Assembly (NCBI RefSeq): GCF_000661915.1
Contig: NZ_CP007509.1
Coordinates: 558,001 to 622,000, forward strand
Reading direction: 5' to 3'
Length of the DNA: 64,000 bases
DNA from: Stutzerimonas decontaminans
GTDB lineage: Bacteria > Pseudomonadota > Gammaproteobacteria > Pseudomonadales > Pseudomonadaceae
The notes beneath the pieces are model-generated. The model saw only the letters and a program-made list of their open reading frames with translations. It made no database searches and was not told the DNA's origin. The position numbers and the translations under genes were made by a program. Position 1 is the stretch's first letter. Each line of letters begins with the position of its first letter. Of the stretch, positions 9,052 through 19,051 are shown piece after piece.

Positions 9052-9558
9052 ATGTCCTGCTCACTGCCGCGCATGGCGCTCGGCGCGTGTCTCTCACTCT
9101 GCATCGCATCGACAACGTTTGCCGCTCCACCCGGACCGGGACCGGGCCCAGGTATCCACCGAGCGCCAGGCGGACCAGGGCCTTACCACGCGCCGGGGCC
9201 ACGTCATGGTCATGGCCTGCCACCCGGGGCGCGGGAGATCTGGATCGGCAGCATGCTGTATTTCATGGCCGCCGGGACCTACTACCTGTGGAACGCCGAG
9301 CGCAATGTCTACGAGCCGGTCAGCCAGCCTCCGCTGCCGACCAGCGAAGCCACGCGATATGATGTCATCGCCTATCCGGCCAAGGGCCAGAGTGCCGAGC
9401 AGCAAAGCCGCGACCGCTACGAATGCCACACCTGGGCTGTGAGTCAGAGCGGGTTCGACCCGGCCAGCGCGCAATCGGCGCCGGCGGCAAGCGTCGCCGA
9501 TACCTATAAACGCGGCCTCGGCGCCTGCCTGACCGGACGCGGCTACAGCGTCAACTGA
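9052..9558 (+). CDS. Secreted Pro/Gly/His-rich protein with conserved C-terminal domain (DUF6515-like)
   Basis: A 168-residue exported protein. GGAGG precedes the ATG; a signal peptide ends near STTFA-APPGP. Residues 25-60 are low-complexity Pro/Gly/His (PGPGPGPGIHRAPGG...), then a hydrophobic WIGSMLYFMAAGTYYLWN segment. The C-terminal part (YDVIAYPAKGQSAEQQSRDRYECHTWAVSQSGFDP) is a recurrent domain in proteobacterial envelope proteins of unknown function; the two Cys (RYECHTWA, LGACLTG) could form a disulfide in the periplasm. No operon partner. Confidence 0.75.
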   Translation: MSCSLPRMALGACLSLCIASTTFAAPPGPGPGPGIHRAPGGPGPYHAPGPRHGHGLPPGAREIWIGSMLYFMAAGTYYLWNAERNVYEPVSQPPLPTSEATRYDVIAYPAKGQSAEQQSRDRYECHTWAVSQSGFDPASAQSAPAASVADTYKRGLGACLTGRGYSVN

Positions 9559-9617
9559 TGCGCCCAGTTTAGGGCGGACGCTTCAGTTGTTGAGTCGTCA
9601 GCCCTAAACGAGTACCC

Positions 9618-12140
9618 ATGAATTCCCTACCGATCGACGAAGTCCTGCCGGCGTTGCGCCAGGCGCTACAAACGCGTGACGAGGCCGTGCTCGAAGCGCC
9701 GCCCGGCGCCGGCAAGACCACCCGCGTGCCGCTGGCGCTGCTCGGCGAAGCCTGGCTGACGGGGCAGTCCATCGTCATGCTCGAACCGCGCCGGCTCGCC
9801 GCCCGCGCTGCGGCCGAGCGGTTGGCCAGCGAGCTGGGTGAGCGGGTTGGTGAGACGGTCGGTTACCGCATCCGCCTGGACAGCAAGGTCGGCCCGAACA
9901 CCCGCATTGAAGTCGTCACCGAGGGCATCCTTGCGCGGCGGCTGCAGGACGACCCGGCGCTGGAAGGCGTCGGCCTGGTGATCTTCGATGAATTTCACGA
10001 GCGCAGCCTGGACGCCGACCTGGCCCTGGCGTTGACGCTCAACGCGCGGCAGCTGCTGCGCGACGAGCCGCTGAAGCTGCTGCTGATGTCGGCAACGCTG
10101 GAGGGGCAACGTCTGTCGGCGTTGCTCGACGATGCGCCGGTGCTGCGCAGCGAAGGGCGCATGCATCCGGTCAAGCAGCGTTGGGGTCGCGCCGTTGCTT
10201 CGGGCGAGCGCATCGAGCCGCGCGTGGTGCAGACGGTGCTGCAGGCGCTGGAAGACGAGCCGGGCAGCGTACTGGTGTTCCTGCCGGGGCAGGGCGAGAT
10301 CCGCCGGGTCAACGAGGCGCTCGCCGATCAGCTGTCAGGACGTAGCGACATCCTGCTCTGCCCGCTGCATGGAGAGCTGGAACTGGCGCAGCAGCGCGCG
10401 GCCATCGAGCCGGCCCCAGCAGGCAAACGCAAGGTGGTGCTGGCGACCAACATCGCCGAAACCAGCCTGACCATCGAAGGCGTGCGCGTGGTAGTGGATG
10501 CCGGCCTGGCACGGGTGCCGCGCTTCGATCCCGGTACCGGCATGACGCGCCTCGAGACCCGACGCATATCCCGCGCCTCGGCCACGCAGCGCGCGGGTCG
10601 CGCCGGGCGTCTGGAGCCAGGGGTGTGCTATCGGCTGTGGTCCGAAGAGCAGCACGCTCAGCTGGCGGCCTATGGCGAGGCGGAAATCCTCCAGGCGGAT
10701 CTCGCCGGTGTCGCGCTGCAGCTGGCGCGCTGGGGTGTCGAACCGGGCGAGCTGGCCTGGCTCGACCGTCCGCCAGCGGCGGCTTATGCCCAGTCCCAAG
10801 CCCTGCTCGAACGCCTCGGCGCGCTGCTGCGCAATGATCACGGCGGCTGGCAGCTGACCCGCCACGGCCAGGCCATGGCCGAGCTACCGACACATCCGCG
10901 CCTGGCGCATATGCTGCTGCGCGGCCAGGCCATGGGCATGGCTGCGCTGGCTGCCGATATTGCGGCGTTGTTGGTCGAGCGCGATCTCCAGCGCGGCGGC
11001 CAGCGCGACGGTGCCGATCTCGCCTTGCGCCTGCATCAGCTGCAGGATGGTCGCGGCGCTGGGGTGCAGCGCGTGCGCCAGCTGGCTCGGCAATTCCGCG
11101 GCCTGCTGCGCAGTGCCTCGACGGCTGCCACCGCCGAGTTTGACGAGCAGCACGCCCTGGCGTTGCTGCTCGCCTTCGCCTATCCAGACCGGGTCGCCCG
11201 GCAACGTCGGGAAGGTGGCGGTGGCTATCGCCTGGCCAATGGTCGCGCAGCATTGTTCGGTGAGCCGGACCCGCTGATGAAGGAGAGCTGGCTGGTGATC
11301 GCCGAGTTGGGTAGCCATCAGGGCCAGCGCGAGGAGCGCATCTACCGCGCCGTGGCGCTGGACCCGATGCTGTTCGATGGTCCGCTGGCCGAGCAGGTCG
11401 CCTTGCATGACGAGCTGGAATGGGACGAGCGTGAGGGTGTGCTGCGTGCCGAGCGACAGCGCCGGGTCGGCGAGCTGGTGCTGAGTAGTGAGCCGCTGCC
11501 CTCGCTTGACGCAGAGGCGCGCGGTCGCGCATTGCTCGGTCTGGTGCGACGCAAGGGTCTGGAGCTGCTGCCCTGGACACCGGAGCTGCGCCAGTGGCAG
11601 GCGCGTATCGGCCTGCTGCGTCAGCTCGATCTGACTTCCGCTAATGACAGCGAATGGCCGGACGTCAGCGATGCCGCGCTGCTGGAGCGGCTGGAAGACT
11701 GGTTGCTGCCCTATCTGGACAAGGTTACGCGGCTGGCGCACTTCGCCCAGCTCGATCTTGCCGGGATGCTCGGCACACTGCTGCCCTGGCCGCTGCCGCA
11801 GCGCTTGGAGGAGCAGGCGCCGATGGCGATAACGGTGCCATCCGGGTCACGCATTCGCCTCGACTACAGCGAGCAGCCGCCGGTGCTGGCGGTGCGCTTG
11901 CAGGAACTGTTCGGTCTGGCCGACACCCCGCGCATCGCCGGCGGCCGGCAGGTCGTCAAGCTGCACCTGCTCTCGCCGGCGCGCCGCCCGGTGCAGGTCA
12001 CCCAGGATCTGGCGAGTTTCTGGGCGAACACCTACGCCGAGGTAAAGAAGGATCTGAAGGGGCGTTATCCCAAGCATTACTGGCCGGATGACCCGCTGAT
12101 CGCCGAGCCCACCGCGCGAGCAAAGCCACGCGGACAGTAG
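9618..12140 (+). CDS. hrpB: ATP-dependent RNA helicase HrpB (DEAH family)
   Basis: An 840-residue superfamily 2 helicase. Motifs are in order: Walker A PPGAGKTT near residue 30, DEFH (VIFDEFHERSLDADL) near 124, motif III SAT (LLMSATLEG), and motifs V and VI (NIAETSLTIEGV, QRAGRAGR). The HA2-type helical domain follows and the HrpB-specific C-terminal domain fills the last 300 residues (LPWPLPQRLEEQAP; RIRLDYSEQPPVLAVRLQELFG; HYWPDDPL). Length and C-terminus match HrpB. The cellular RNA substrate is not established in most bacteria. The gene is monocistronic. Confidence 0.95.
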   Translation: MNSLPIDEVLPALRQALQTRDEAVLEAPPGAGKTTRVPLALLGEAWLTGQSIVMLEPRRLAARAAAERLASELGERVGETVGYRIRLDSKVGPNTRIEVVTEGILARRLQDDPALEGVGLVIFDEFHERSLDADLALALTLNARQLLRDEPLKLLLMSATLEGQRLSALLDDAPVLRSEGRMHPVKQRWGRAVASGERIEPRVVQTVLQALEDEPGSVLVFLPGQGEIRRVNEALADQLSGRSDILLCPLHGELELAQQRAAIEPAPAGKRKVVLATNIAETSLTIEGVRVVVDAGLARVPRFDPGTGMTRLETRRISRASATQRAGRAGRLEPGVCYRLWSEEQHAQLAAYGEAEILQADLAGVALQLARWGVEPGELAWLDRPPAAAYAQSQALLERLGALLRNDHGGWQLTRHGQAMAELPTHPRLAHMLLRGQAMGMAALAADIAALLVERDLQRGGQRDGADLALRLHQLQDGRGAGVQRVRQLARQFRGLLRSASTAATAEFDEQHALALLLAFAYPDRVARQRREGGGGYRLANGRAALFGEPDPLMKESWLVIAELGSHQGQREERIYRAVALDPMLFDGPLAEQVALHDELEWDEREGVLRAERQRRVGELVLSSEPLPSLDAEARGRALLGLVRRKGLELLPWTPELRQWQARIGLLRQLDLTSANDSEWPDVSDAALLERLEDWLLPYLDKVTRLAHFAQLDLAGMLGTLLPWPLPQRLEEQAPMAITVPSGSRIRLDYSEQPPVLAVRLQELFGLADTPRIAGGRQVVKLHLLSPARRPVQVTQDLASFWANTYAEVKKDLKGRYPKHYWPDDPLIAEPTARAKPRGQ

Positions 12141-12142
12141 GC

Positions 12143-12889
12143 TCAGTCCGATGGCAGGCTGAGGTCCTCGCCCGCCGTACGCAGCGCTTCGTAGGCCTCG
12201 TCCAGTGCGGTCACGACGGCCTCGGCGTCGCGCGCATGTCGCGAAACGATGAAGTGAATCGGCACCTGGGCCAGACGCTGGTAGGGCAGCGCATCCATCT
12301 GTAGCCGTTGCCGGGCCTGCTCTACCGGGATCTGGTAATCGAGCAGGAAGTCGCCGCGGTTGCGGCGCAGCATTTCCACGGCAGAAAGATGATTGCTGGT
12401 GCGCAGCAGGCGCAGGTTGAGTTGAGGATCGTCGAGCAGTGCATTGACGTTCGGCCAGTAGCTGTAGCCGCCGATCAGAATCAGCGATCTGCCAGCAAGA
12501 TCTTGCGGAATCCGCGGCGCTGGGGTGCCTGTGCGGTGGTACAGATTGAGGTTGATCTGGCTGAGGGTATGTCGACCCTCCAGCGTATGCGCTGCCAGTT
12601 CTGGCTTGCCTCGGGCGCCGGGCCAGAGATCGATGCTGCCATTCTCAAGCGCCGCATACAGCCGCGCGCTGGGCAATGGGCGGAAGCGCACGCCATAACC
12701 AGCCTGGCGCGCTACACGGCGGGTCAGTTCAGCCAGCTCGCCGCGTGCCGTGCTGTGAGCGTCGGTGTAGATGGCAGGGGCGAACTCGTAATAGCCAATA
12801 TTGAGAATTCGCTGCGGAACGGGGTCGGCCATGGCGACGGCAGGGGCGCCCAGGACCGCAGCCAGGGCTAGATAAGTAAGTGCTTTCAA
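12143..12889 (-). CDS. Periplasmic solute-binding family 3 protein
   Basis: About 248 residues with the type II periplasmic-binding fold (family 3, usually amino acids): LNIGYYEFAPAIY at the start of the mature part, FRPLPSARLYAALENGSIDLWPG in lobe 1, and DFLLDYQIPVEQ. A TTG start at 12889 gives an ideal signal peptide (MKALTYLALAAVLGAPAVAMA-D). An ATG at 12958 would add 23 residues in front; neither has a clear ribosome-binding site. No permease or ATPase is nearby, so it may be an orphan sensor or scavenger. Divergent from the SDR gene and convergent with hrpB. Confidence 0.75.
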   Translation of the reverse strand: MKALTYLALAAVLGAPAVAMADPVPQRILNIGYYEFAPAIYTDAHSTARGELAELTRRVARQAGYGVRFRPLPSARLYAALENGSIDLWPGARGKPELAAHTLEGRHTLSQINLNLYHRTGTPAPRIPQDLAGRSLILIGGYSYWPNVNALLDDPQLNLRLLRTSNHLSAVEMLRRNRGDFLLDYQIPVEQARQRLQMDALPYQRLAQVPIHFIVSRHARDAEAVVTALDEAYEALRTAGEDLSLPSD

Positions 12890-13041
12890 TGGATCGATCG
12901 CTGCCTTGCGCTGTTCCGGCAAGGATGCGCAGGCGATGCCCGGTTGTCCATGCGCCATCTTGTTGCGGTGTGAGGAATGTCTGCCTATATCGACCTATGC
13001 TCAGAGCAACAGGTGAAGAATGCGCCAATCAGGAGAACGGC

Positions 13042-13872
13042 ATGCAGCGCAAGGTATTCGATCGCAAGGTGTTCGACCGCAAGCTGGTGGTGATCACCGG
13101 AGGCTGCGCCGGCATCGGCCGCGCGCTGGCGGTGCGCATGGCACAGGCGGGGGCGCGGCTGGTGATCTTCGATCTGCAACAGGATGCCCTGGACGGGCTG
13201 GTGCAGCACCTGGCGGACCACCACAACGCCGAGGCGCTGGGTCTGTGTTGTGACGTCAGCGATGCCGAGGCGGTGCAGCGTGCAGTGGCGCTGGTGGTGG
13301 AGCGCTACGGTGGTATCGATGTGCTGATCAACAACGCCGGCATCACCCATCGCAGCCCGGTGGCCAGCACCAGCCTGGCGGTGTTCCAGCGGGTCATGGC
13401 AGTCAACTTCTACGGCGCGCTGCATTGCACCCAGGCCGCGCTGCCCAGCCTGGTCGCCCGCGGTGGGCAGATCATCGTGCTCAGCTCACTGTCGCAATAC
13501 GCCCCGGTGCCCAATCGCGCGGCCTACAACGCCAGCAAACATGCATTGCACGGCTTGTTCGAAACGCTGCGCGGCGAGCTGAGTGATACCGAAGTGAGCG
13601 TCATGCTGGTGTGTCCCGGCTATACCGCCACGGACCTGCGCAAACATGTGCTGGTCGGCGATGGCTCCACGGCGCCTTCTCCGGTGCTGGATATCGGTCG
13701 GGTAGCCTCGGCGCAGGACGTGGCCGAAGCGATCTATCAGGGCGCCTTGCGCCGCAAGCGCCTGCTGGTGCTATCCAATCTCGACTGGAAGGCCCGACTG
13801 CTGGCCCGCTGCTTCCCGCGGCTGTACCAGAACCTGCTGTTGCCGCGGCTGCTGGGCAGCCGCGCGTCGTGA
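13042..13872 (+). CDS. Short-chain dehydrogenase/reductase
   Basis: A 276-residue classical SDR. Cofactor motif TGGCAGIGRALA, NNAG (VLINNAGITH), catalytic Ser (VLSSLSQYAP) and YxxxK (YNASK) are all present. The acidic FDLQ after beta 2 suggests NAD(H) preference. Start chosen at the ATG with AGGAGA upstream. The N-terminus contains a 15-bp tandem duplication giving KVFDR twice, so the Rossmann strand is preceded by a duplicated tag. The substrate is unknown. The C-terminal tail (KARLLARCFPRLYQNLLLPRLL) is basic and amphipathic and could touch membranes. Confidence 0.88.
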   Translation: MQRKVFDRKVFDRKLVVITGGCAGIGRALAVRMAQAGARLVIFDLQQDALDGLVQHLADHHNAEALGLCCDVSDAEAVQRAVALVVERYGGIDVLINNAGITHRSPVASTSLAVFQRVMAVNFYGALHCTQAALPSLVARGGQIIVLSSLSQYAPVPNRAAYNASKHALHGLFETLRGELSDTEVSVMLVCPGYTATDLRKHVLVGDGSTAPSPVLDIGRVASAQDVAEAIYQGALRRKRLLVLSNLDWKARLLARCFPRLYQNLLLPRLLGSRAS

Positions 13873-13882
13873 CCTGCCTCGA

Positions 13883-14311
13883 CTAGCCTGGCGTGCCGTA
13901 AAGCTGCTGCATCAGCGCGGCGTCCCAATACGCCGCCTCGACCTTATGCCCGTCCAGGTCGCGTACGAAACAACCGTAGTAGGGCTCGCCGTACTCGGGC
14001 CGCGGGCCGGGCGCGCCTTCGTCAATGCCGCCGGCTGCTATCGCGGCACGGTGAAAGGCGTCCACCGCGGCCTGATCGGCGGCAAAGAAGCCCACATGCG
14101 TGCCGTTGCCCACCGACGCGGTGCCGCCATCGAATGGCCGCTGAATCCAGAACTCGGGATATTCGCGGCCCCAGGAGACCGCGCCGGGGTGTTCCAGGAT
14201 GCGCTTGCAACCGAGGGTAGCGAGCACCTGGTCATAGAAGGCGACCGCTTCGTCGAAGCGATTGCTGCCCAGAGAAATGTGCGAAAGGATGCTTGGGTTC
14301 TGCTCAGCCAT
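13883..14311 (-). CDS. VOC family (glyoxalase/bleomycin-resistance fold) protein
   Basis: A 142-residue protein with two beta-alpha-beta-beta-beta halves: ILSHISLGSNRFDEAVAFYDQVLATLG near the start and YYGCFVRDLDGHKVEAAYWD at the end, the usual VOC signatures including candidate metal ligands His and Glu. AGGAGA lies nine bases before the ATG. Such proteins catalyse glyoxalase, dioxygenase or resistance reactions; the substrate cannot be inferred. Convergent with the SDR gene (11-bp gap). Confidence 0.85.
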   Translation of the reverse strand: MAEQNPSILSHISLGSNRFDEAVAFYDQVLATLGCKRILEHPGAVSWGREYPEFWIQRPFDGGTASVGNGTHVGFFAADQAAVDAFHRAAIAAGGIDEGAPGPRPEYGEPYYGCFVRDLDGHKVEAAYWDAALMQQLYGTPG

Positions 14312-14388
14312 GGCGCTGTCTCCTGATGTGGCCGGAGCAAGCCTAGCAGGCTCTGCGGACCTCGCCTGAACCCCGGTCGGAAGGCGGC

Positions 14389-15069
14389 TCAGTCGTTGTC
14401 CGGCTGGCGCGTCGGCGGCGCGGTGCAGAGCATGAAGCAGCGGAACAGCATGATCGTTGGCAGCAATTGCAGCAGGCCGACAACGGCATCCAGCAGCATT
14501 GCTGGCAACAGCGGCGGCGTCTGTTCGGCGAATAGTTGAGCGGCGATCCAGACTTCGAGCATCCAGATCGGCAACAGCACGGTCATCACGCAGGCGAGTA
14601 TCAGCAGGAAATGTCCGCGGGTGAGGACGAAACTCTCCTTCAGCGCTGCCAACGGCGACAGGCCGCGCAGTACCAGCAGGTACTCGGCGAACGCGATCCT
14701 GACCATCACCCAGATGCCGGGCAGCACGAACAGCGAGGCACCGAGCAGGATCAGCAGCGAGCCGAGTCCGGAGAGCACCGCAAGCGCCGGCCACAGTGGC
14801 AGGGCCCGGGCATAGACCGCGCGCAGCGCCGGGTCATGGCCCCGGCTGCGTGCGTCCAGATAGAGGATCAGCGCGCCAACGTACAGCGGGTAGAAGATCA
14901 GGCCCACCAGCAGGTCCAGGGCGGGCGGTGCATCCTTGCCGAGCGAGTGCTCGAGCGCCAGGCGGGCGATGCTTTCGAGCAGGATCAGCGGCAGGCAGAG
15001 CCGGACGATGGTCAGGAAGTGGCGGGAGTAGAAGAACCAGGCGTCGCGCAGGATGGCAAGAACGTTCAT
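14389..15069 (-). CDS. YciC family (UPF0259) inner-membrane protein
   Basis: A 226-residue multi-helix membrane protein with about six hydrophobic segments. Start MNVLAILRDAWFFYSRHFLTIVRLCLPLILL matches the family N-terminus; a longer in-frame reading adds only a non-conserved leader. The middle carries ARALPLWPALAVLSGLGSLLILLG and the ALKESFVLTRGHF loop typical of UPF0259 proteins. Function unknown. It is divergent from the NYN-domain gene, with about 115 bp between their starts. Confidence 0.85.
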   Translation of the reverse strand: MNVLAILRDAWFFYSRHFLTIVRLCLPLILLESIARLALEHSLGKDAPPALDLLVGLIFYPLYVGALILYLDARSRGHDPALRAVYARALPLWPALAVLSGLGSLLILLGASLFVLPGIWVMVRIAFAEYLLVLRGLSPLAALKESFVLTRGHFLLILACVMTVLLPIWMLEVWIAAQLFAEQTPPLLPAMLLDAVVGLLQLLPTIMLFRCFMLCTAPPTRQPDND

Positions 15070-15185
15070 TGCAGACCGAAGGTGAGGGATCGTTTCGGGG
15101 CGCCACTGTAACGGATGCGGCAAGGGCGGGACATGCGCGATTTCGCCGTCCATACTGTTCGCCCTTTCCAGACTCGGGCTGCCGC

Positions 15186-15659
15186 GTGAAGAAGATCGCC
15201 CTGTTCGCCGATGTGCAGAACCTTTATTACACCGTGCGTCAGGCCCATGGCTGCCACTTCAACTATGCGGCGCTGTGGGCCGACGTCAGCCGCCGCGGCA
15301 CCATCGTCGAAGCCTATGCCTATGCCATCGAGCGCGGCGATGCGCGCCAGCAGCAGTTCCAGCAGATCCTGCGCAATCTGGGTTTCACGGTGAAGCTCAA
15401 GCCCTATATCCAGCGCAGCGACGGCTCGGCCAAGGGCGACTGGGACGTGGGCATCACCATCGACGTGCTGGACGCAGCGGCACGGGTCGACGAGGTGGTG
15501 CTGGCTTCCGGCGACGGCGACTTCGACCTGCTGCTCGAACGGGTGCGGGCCGGTGGCGCTGAAGCGACCGCCTATGGCGTGCCGGGGCTCACCGCGCAAT
15601 CGCTGATCCGCGCCGCAACGCGTTACGTGCCGATCGAGGGTGATCTGCTGTTGCGCTGA
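15186..15659 (+). CDS. NYN-domain (LabA/PIN-like) putative RNase
   Basis: A 157-residue single-domain NYN protein. The conserved acidic residues of the PIN-like nuclease fold are visible: FADVQNLYYT (first Asp and Asn), GDWDVGITIDVLDAA (second acidic pair) and LASGDGDFDLLLERVR (SGDGDF motif). The start is GTG. Homologues are called LabA-like; some bind or cleave RNA, but no substrate is established here. Monocistronic, followed by dispersed hairpins. Confidence 0.85.
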   Translation: MKKIALFADVQNLYYTVRQAHGCHFNYAALWADVSRRGTIVEAYAYAIERGDARQQQFQQILRNLGFTVKLKPYIQRSDGSAKGDWDVGITIDVLDAAARVDEVVLASGDGDFDLLLERVRAGGAEATAYGVPGLTAQSLIRAATRYVPIEGDLLLR

Positions 15660-15689
15660 GTATGGGAGGAGGTGGTCGAGGCGTTGGCT

Positions 15690-15764
15690 GGTGGAAAATG
15701 CTTCGCAGTTTTCCACCCTACGGGCGCGCCAGACGTAGGGTGGATGACGCTCCACCCATCCACC
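15690..15764. repeat. Two GGTGGA...TCCACC hairpins between the NYN gene and dxs
   Basis: The first hairpin (15690-15717) has arms GGTGGAAAA / TTTTCCACC with CTACGG following. The second (15738-15764) has arms GGGTGGAT / ATCCACC around a GACGC core. They lie between two convergent genes and could serve as terminators for both. Same family as the hairpins at 3019-3092 and 61745-61852. Confidence 0.75.
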
Positions 15765-15773
15765 AAAACGACG

Positions 15774-17672
15774 TCAGGCTTTGCCGAGCGCCGCAAGCCG
15801 CTTGCGTACGGCCGCTTCGATGCCGGCGGCATCCAGGCCGCACTCGGCGAGCATTTCGCTGGGTTTGGCGTGTTCGACGTAGTAGTCCGGCAGGCCCAGA
15901 TGCAGCATCGGTTTGAGGACGCTTTCCCCAGTCAGGAACTCGGCCACCGCGCTGCCGGCGCCGCCCATGATGCTGTTCTCCTCGACTGTCACCAGCAGCT
16001 CGTGACTGCCCGCCAGTTCGCGTAGCAGGGCTTCGTCCAGCGGTTTGACGAAACGCATGTCGACCACCGTGGCATCCAGCTTTTCGCCGACCAGCAGCGC
16101 CTCGGGCAACTGCACGCCGAACACGAGCAGCGCCACCTTGCTGCCCTGACGGCGCACCACGGCCTTGCCGATCTCCAGCGGTTCCAGCCCGGGTTCGATG
16201 GCTGCGTTGGGGCCGCTGCCGCGCGGGTAGCGCACGGCCGCCGGGCCTTCGAAGTGGTAGCCGGTGGTGAGCATGCGGCGCATCTCGTTCTCGTCGCTGG
16301 GCGTCATCACCAGCATGCCGGGGATGCAGCGCAGGTAGGACAGATCGAAGCTGCCAGCGTGGGTCGGGCCGTCTTCGCCGACCAGTCCGGCGCGGTCGAT
16401 GGCGAACAGCACGTCGAGGTTCTGCACCGCGACGTCGTGGATCAGCTGATCGTAGGCGCGCTGGAGGAAGGTCGAATAGATCGCCACCACCGGCTTCATG
16501 CCTTCGCAGGCCATGCCGGCCGCCAGCGTCACCGCGTGTTGCTCGGCGATGGCGACATCGAAGTAACGCTGCGGGTAGCGCTCACTGAAGGCCACCAGGT
16601 CCGAACCTTCCTTCATCGCCGGGGTGATGCCGGTCAGGCGCGGGTCGGCGGCGGCCATGTCGCACAGCCACTGGCCAAACACGTTGGAGTACTTCGGCCC
16701 GGAGGGCTTCTTTGGCGCCGGCGGCGCACCGACCGGTTCCAGCTTGCTGATCGCATGCCAGGTAATCGGGTCGGCCTCGGCCGGGGCAAAGCCCTTGCCC
16801 TTCTTCGTCACTACATGGAGGAACTGCGGGCCGTCGAGGTCGCGCATGTTGCGCAGGGTGGCGATCAGCGTCGGCAGGTCGTGGCCATCGATGGGACCGA
16901 TGTAGTTCCAGCCCAGCTCCTCGAACAGCGTGCCCGGCACCAGCATGCCCTTGGCGTATTCCTCGGTGCGGCGGGCGATTTCCCAGGCGCCCGGCAGGCG
17001 CGAGAGGATCTTCTTGCTGCCTTCGCGCATGCTCGAATAGGTGCGGCTGGAGAGGATCTTGGCCAGGTAGTTGGACAGCCCGCCGACGTTGCGCGAGATC
17101 GACATGTCGTTGTCGTTAAGCACCACCAGCATGTTGGCGCCGACTTCCGGGGCGTGGTTGAGCGCCTCGAAGGCCATGCCGGCGGTGAGTGCGCCATCAC
17201 CGATCACCGCGATGGACTTGCGCTGCTCGCCTTTCAGACGGGCGGCGACCGCCATGCCCAGGGCGGCGCTGATCGAGGTACTGGAATGACCGACGCCGAA
17301 GGTGTCGTACTCGCTCTCTGAGCGGCGCGGGAAGGCGGCCAGGCCGTCCTTCTGACGCAGCGTGGCCATGCGCTCGCGGCGCCCGGTGAGGATCTTGTGC
17401 GGATAGGCCTGATGGCCGACGTCCCACACCAGCCGGTCATCCGGCGTGTCGTAGACGTAATGCAGGGCGATGGTCAGTTCGATCACGCCGAGGCCGGCGC
17501 CGAAGTGCCCGCCAGTGTGGCCGACGCTGTACAACAGCTCCTGGCGCAATTCGTTGGCAAGCTCTTCGAGTTCCGCCTCGCCCAGTCGGCGCAGCTGTTC
17601 GGGGGTCGCCGCTCGGTCAAGAACGGGCGTCGCGGGGCGAACCCGAGGAATCTCGTGAAAAGTCTTGGGCAT
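15774..17672 (-). CDS. dxs: 1-deoxy-D-xylulose-5-phosphate synthase
   Basis: First enzyme of the MEP isoprenoid pathway: condenses pyruvate and glyceraldehyde-3-phosphate, with thiamine diphosphate. 632 residues. Start [16 protein letters not shown] matches the Pseudomonas N-terminus. [34 protein letters not shown], the ThDP motif [17 protein letters not shown]...NDN and the transketolase-type [15 protein letters not shown] / [18 protein letters not shown] regions are all present. It is downstream of ispA and xseB on the same strand (about 108-bp gap), a conserved isoprenoid gene group. Confidence 0.97.
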   Translation of the reverse strand: MPKTFHEIPRVRPATPVLDRAATPEQLRRLGEAELEELANELRQELLYSVGHTGGHFGAGLGVIELTIALHYVYDTPDDRLVWDVGHQAYPHKILTGRRERMATLRQKDGLAAFPRRSESEYDTFGVGHSSTSISAALGMAVAARLKGEQRKSIAVIGDGALTAGMAFEALNHAPEVGANMLVVLNDNDMSISRNVGGLSNYLAKILSSRTYSSMREGSKKILSRLPGAWEIARRTEEYAKGMLVPGTLFEELGWNYIGPIDGHDLPTLIATLRNMRDLDGPQFLHVVTKKGKGFAPAEADPITWHAISKLEPVGAPPAPKKPSGPKYSNVFGQWLCDMAAADPRLTGITPAMKEGSDLVAFSERYPQRYFDVAIAEQHAVTLAAGMACEGMKPVVAIYSTFLQRAYDQLIHDVAVQNLDVLFAIDRAGLVGEDGPTHAGSFDLSYLRCIPGMLVMTPSDENEMRRMLTTGYHFEGPAAVRYPRGSGPNAAIEPGLEPLEIGKAVVRRQGSKVALLVFGVQLPEALLVGEKLDATVVDMRFVKPLDEALLRELAGSHELLVTVEENSIMGGAGSAVAEFLTGESVLKPMLHLGLPDYYVEHAKPSEMLAECGLDAAGIEAAVRKRLAALGKA

Positions 17673-17780
17673 CAGGCGGATCATTGTTGTTGAAAAAAGA
17701 GCGGCAGTTTACCCGAAGGGTCCTTCGATAAGAACGGCCCTGGGTCCGGTACGGGTTTGACTGCTAATTCAGCGAAAGGC

Positions 17781-18671
17781 TCAGTTGCGTCGTTCGACGA
17801 TGTAGCGCGCCAGCTCGCGCAGCGGCTCGGCGGCGATATCGAACGGGCGCAGCGCGTGCAGCGCCTGGTCGCGCAGCTCCAGTGCGTAGGCCTTGGCCGC
17901 GTCCATGCCGAGCAGTGCCGGGTAGGTCGGCTTGTCCCTTGCGATGTCGGCGCCCTGGTGCTTGCCCAGGGTCACGGTGTCGCTTTCGACGTCGAGAATG
18001 TCGTCCTGGACCTGAAAGGCCAGGCCGATGGCGCGGGCGTACTGGCTCAGCGAGGCGAGGTTGTCGGCGTCGGCGCGGCCACTGGCGAGGGCGCCGAGCT
18101 GCACGCTGGCTTCGATCAGTGCGCCGGTCTTGTGCCGGTGCATCAGTTCCAGCGCGTCGCGATCGAGCTTGAGGCCGACCGAACCGAGGTCGATGGCCTG
18201 GCCGCCGACCATGCCCGCCGGCCCTGCGGCGCGGGCCAGCACGGCGAACATGCGCAGGCGCAGCGCGGCGTCCTGCGGATTGCGCTTGGCCTCGGCCATG
18301 GCCTCGAAGGCCAGGCTCTGCAGGCCGTCGCCGGCGAGGATGGCGCAGGCCTCGTCGAACGCCTTGTGCGTGGTCGGCTGGCCGCGGCGCAGGTCGTCGT
18401 CGTCCATGGCCGGCAGGTCGTCGTGCACCAGCGAGTAGGCGTGGATCAGTTCGACGGCACAGGCGGCGCCGTCGGCGTCTGCCTTGTCGCCATTGAGTGC
18501 TTCGCAGGCGGCATAGACGAGCAGCGGGCGGACGCGCTTGCCGCCGTTCATCACGCTGTAGCGCATGGCCTGATAGAGGCGGTCGAGCTGCGGCAGTGGC
18601 GGTATGAAGAGGGTTTCGAGGCAGCCGTCGACGCGCTGCTGACAGCTTTTCTGGTAGTCGCCGATCATCAT
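17781..18671 (-). CDS. ispA: (2E,6E)-farnesyl diphosphate synthase
   Basis: Chain-elongating prenyl transferase giving FPP from IPP and DMAPP/GPP, 296 residues. Both aspartate-rich motifs are present: [16 protein letters not shown] (first) and [12 protein letters not shown] (second), as well as [17 protein letters not shown]. The start overlaps the xseB stop (ATGATGA); two adjacent ATGs are possible. A longer in-frame reading upstream is read-through over xseB in another frame. FPP feeds quinone and undecaprenyl synthesis. Confidence 0.95.
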   Translation of the reverse strand: MMIGDYQKSCQQRVDGCLETLFIPPLPQLDRLYQAMRYSVMNGGKRVRPLLVYAACEALNGDKADADGAACAVELIHAYSLVHDDLPAMDDDDLRRGQPTTHKAFDEACAILAGDGLQSLAFEAMAEAKRNPQDAALRLRMFAVLARAAGPAGMVGGQAIDLGSVGLKLDRDALELMHRHKTGALIEASVQLGALASGRADADNLASLSQYARAIGLAFQVQDDILDVESDTVTLGKHQGADIARDKPTYPALLGMDAAKAYALELRDQALHALRPFDIAAEPLRELARYIVERRN

Positions 18672-18910
18672 GCTTCGGGGTCCGACTCGAACGGGGCTTC
18701 CTGCAGGCTGCCGTCGCGTTCCAGCAGGATCTGTACCTTTTGCTCGGCCTGGCTCAGCGCCGCCTGGCAGTCCCGGGTCAGGCCGATGCCCTGTTCGAAG
18801 CAGGTCAGCGAATCTTCCAGCGACAGCTCGCCGCTTTCCAGGCGTTCCACCAGCTGTTGCAGCTCGGCAAGGGATTGTTCGAAATCGAGTGCGGCTTTCT
18901 TGCGGGCCAT
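18668..18910 (-). CDS. xseB: Exodeoxyribonuclease VII small subunit
   Basis: An 80-residue helical protein that joins XseA to form exonuclease VII (single-strand DNA degradation). The typical sequence is [52 protein letters not shown]. Start chosen at MARKK; 33 residues of upstream open frame do not match the family. First gene of xseB-ispA-dxs; xseA is not here. Confidence 0.94.
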   Translation of the reverse strand: MARKKAALDFEQSLAELQQLVERLESGELSLEDSLTCFEQGIGLTRDCQAALSQAEQKVQILLERDGSLQEAPFESDPEA

Positions 18911-19051
18911 GGCGGGAACCTGTCGTCGGCGGCGAGTCGGAAACGGGCGCGACATTAGCAAAGAAACGCCCGCGGCAGCCACAAGGTTCGTCGGTGTGAT
19001 GTGTATCAACCTGCGTAGGCTGGCGGGACGCCCGCCGTCCCGCGTAGCCGC

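Noticed and set aside
13883-14794. A longer VOC-protein reading with about 160 extra N-terminal residues
   Set aside because: The extension is antisense to nothing real but overlaps the yciC gene in another frame and matches no domain; AGGAGA precedes the ATG at 14311.
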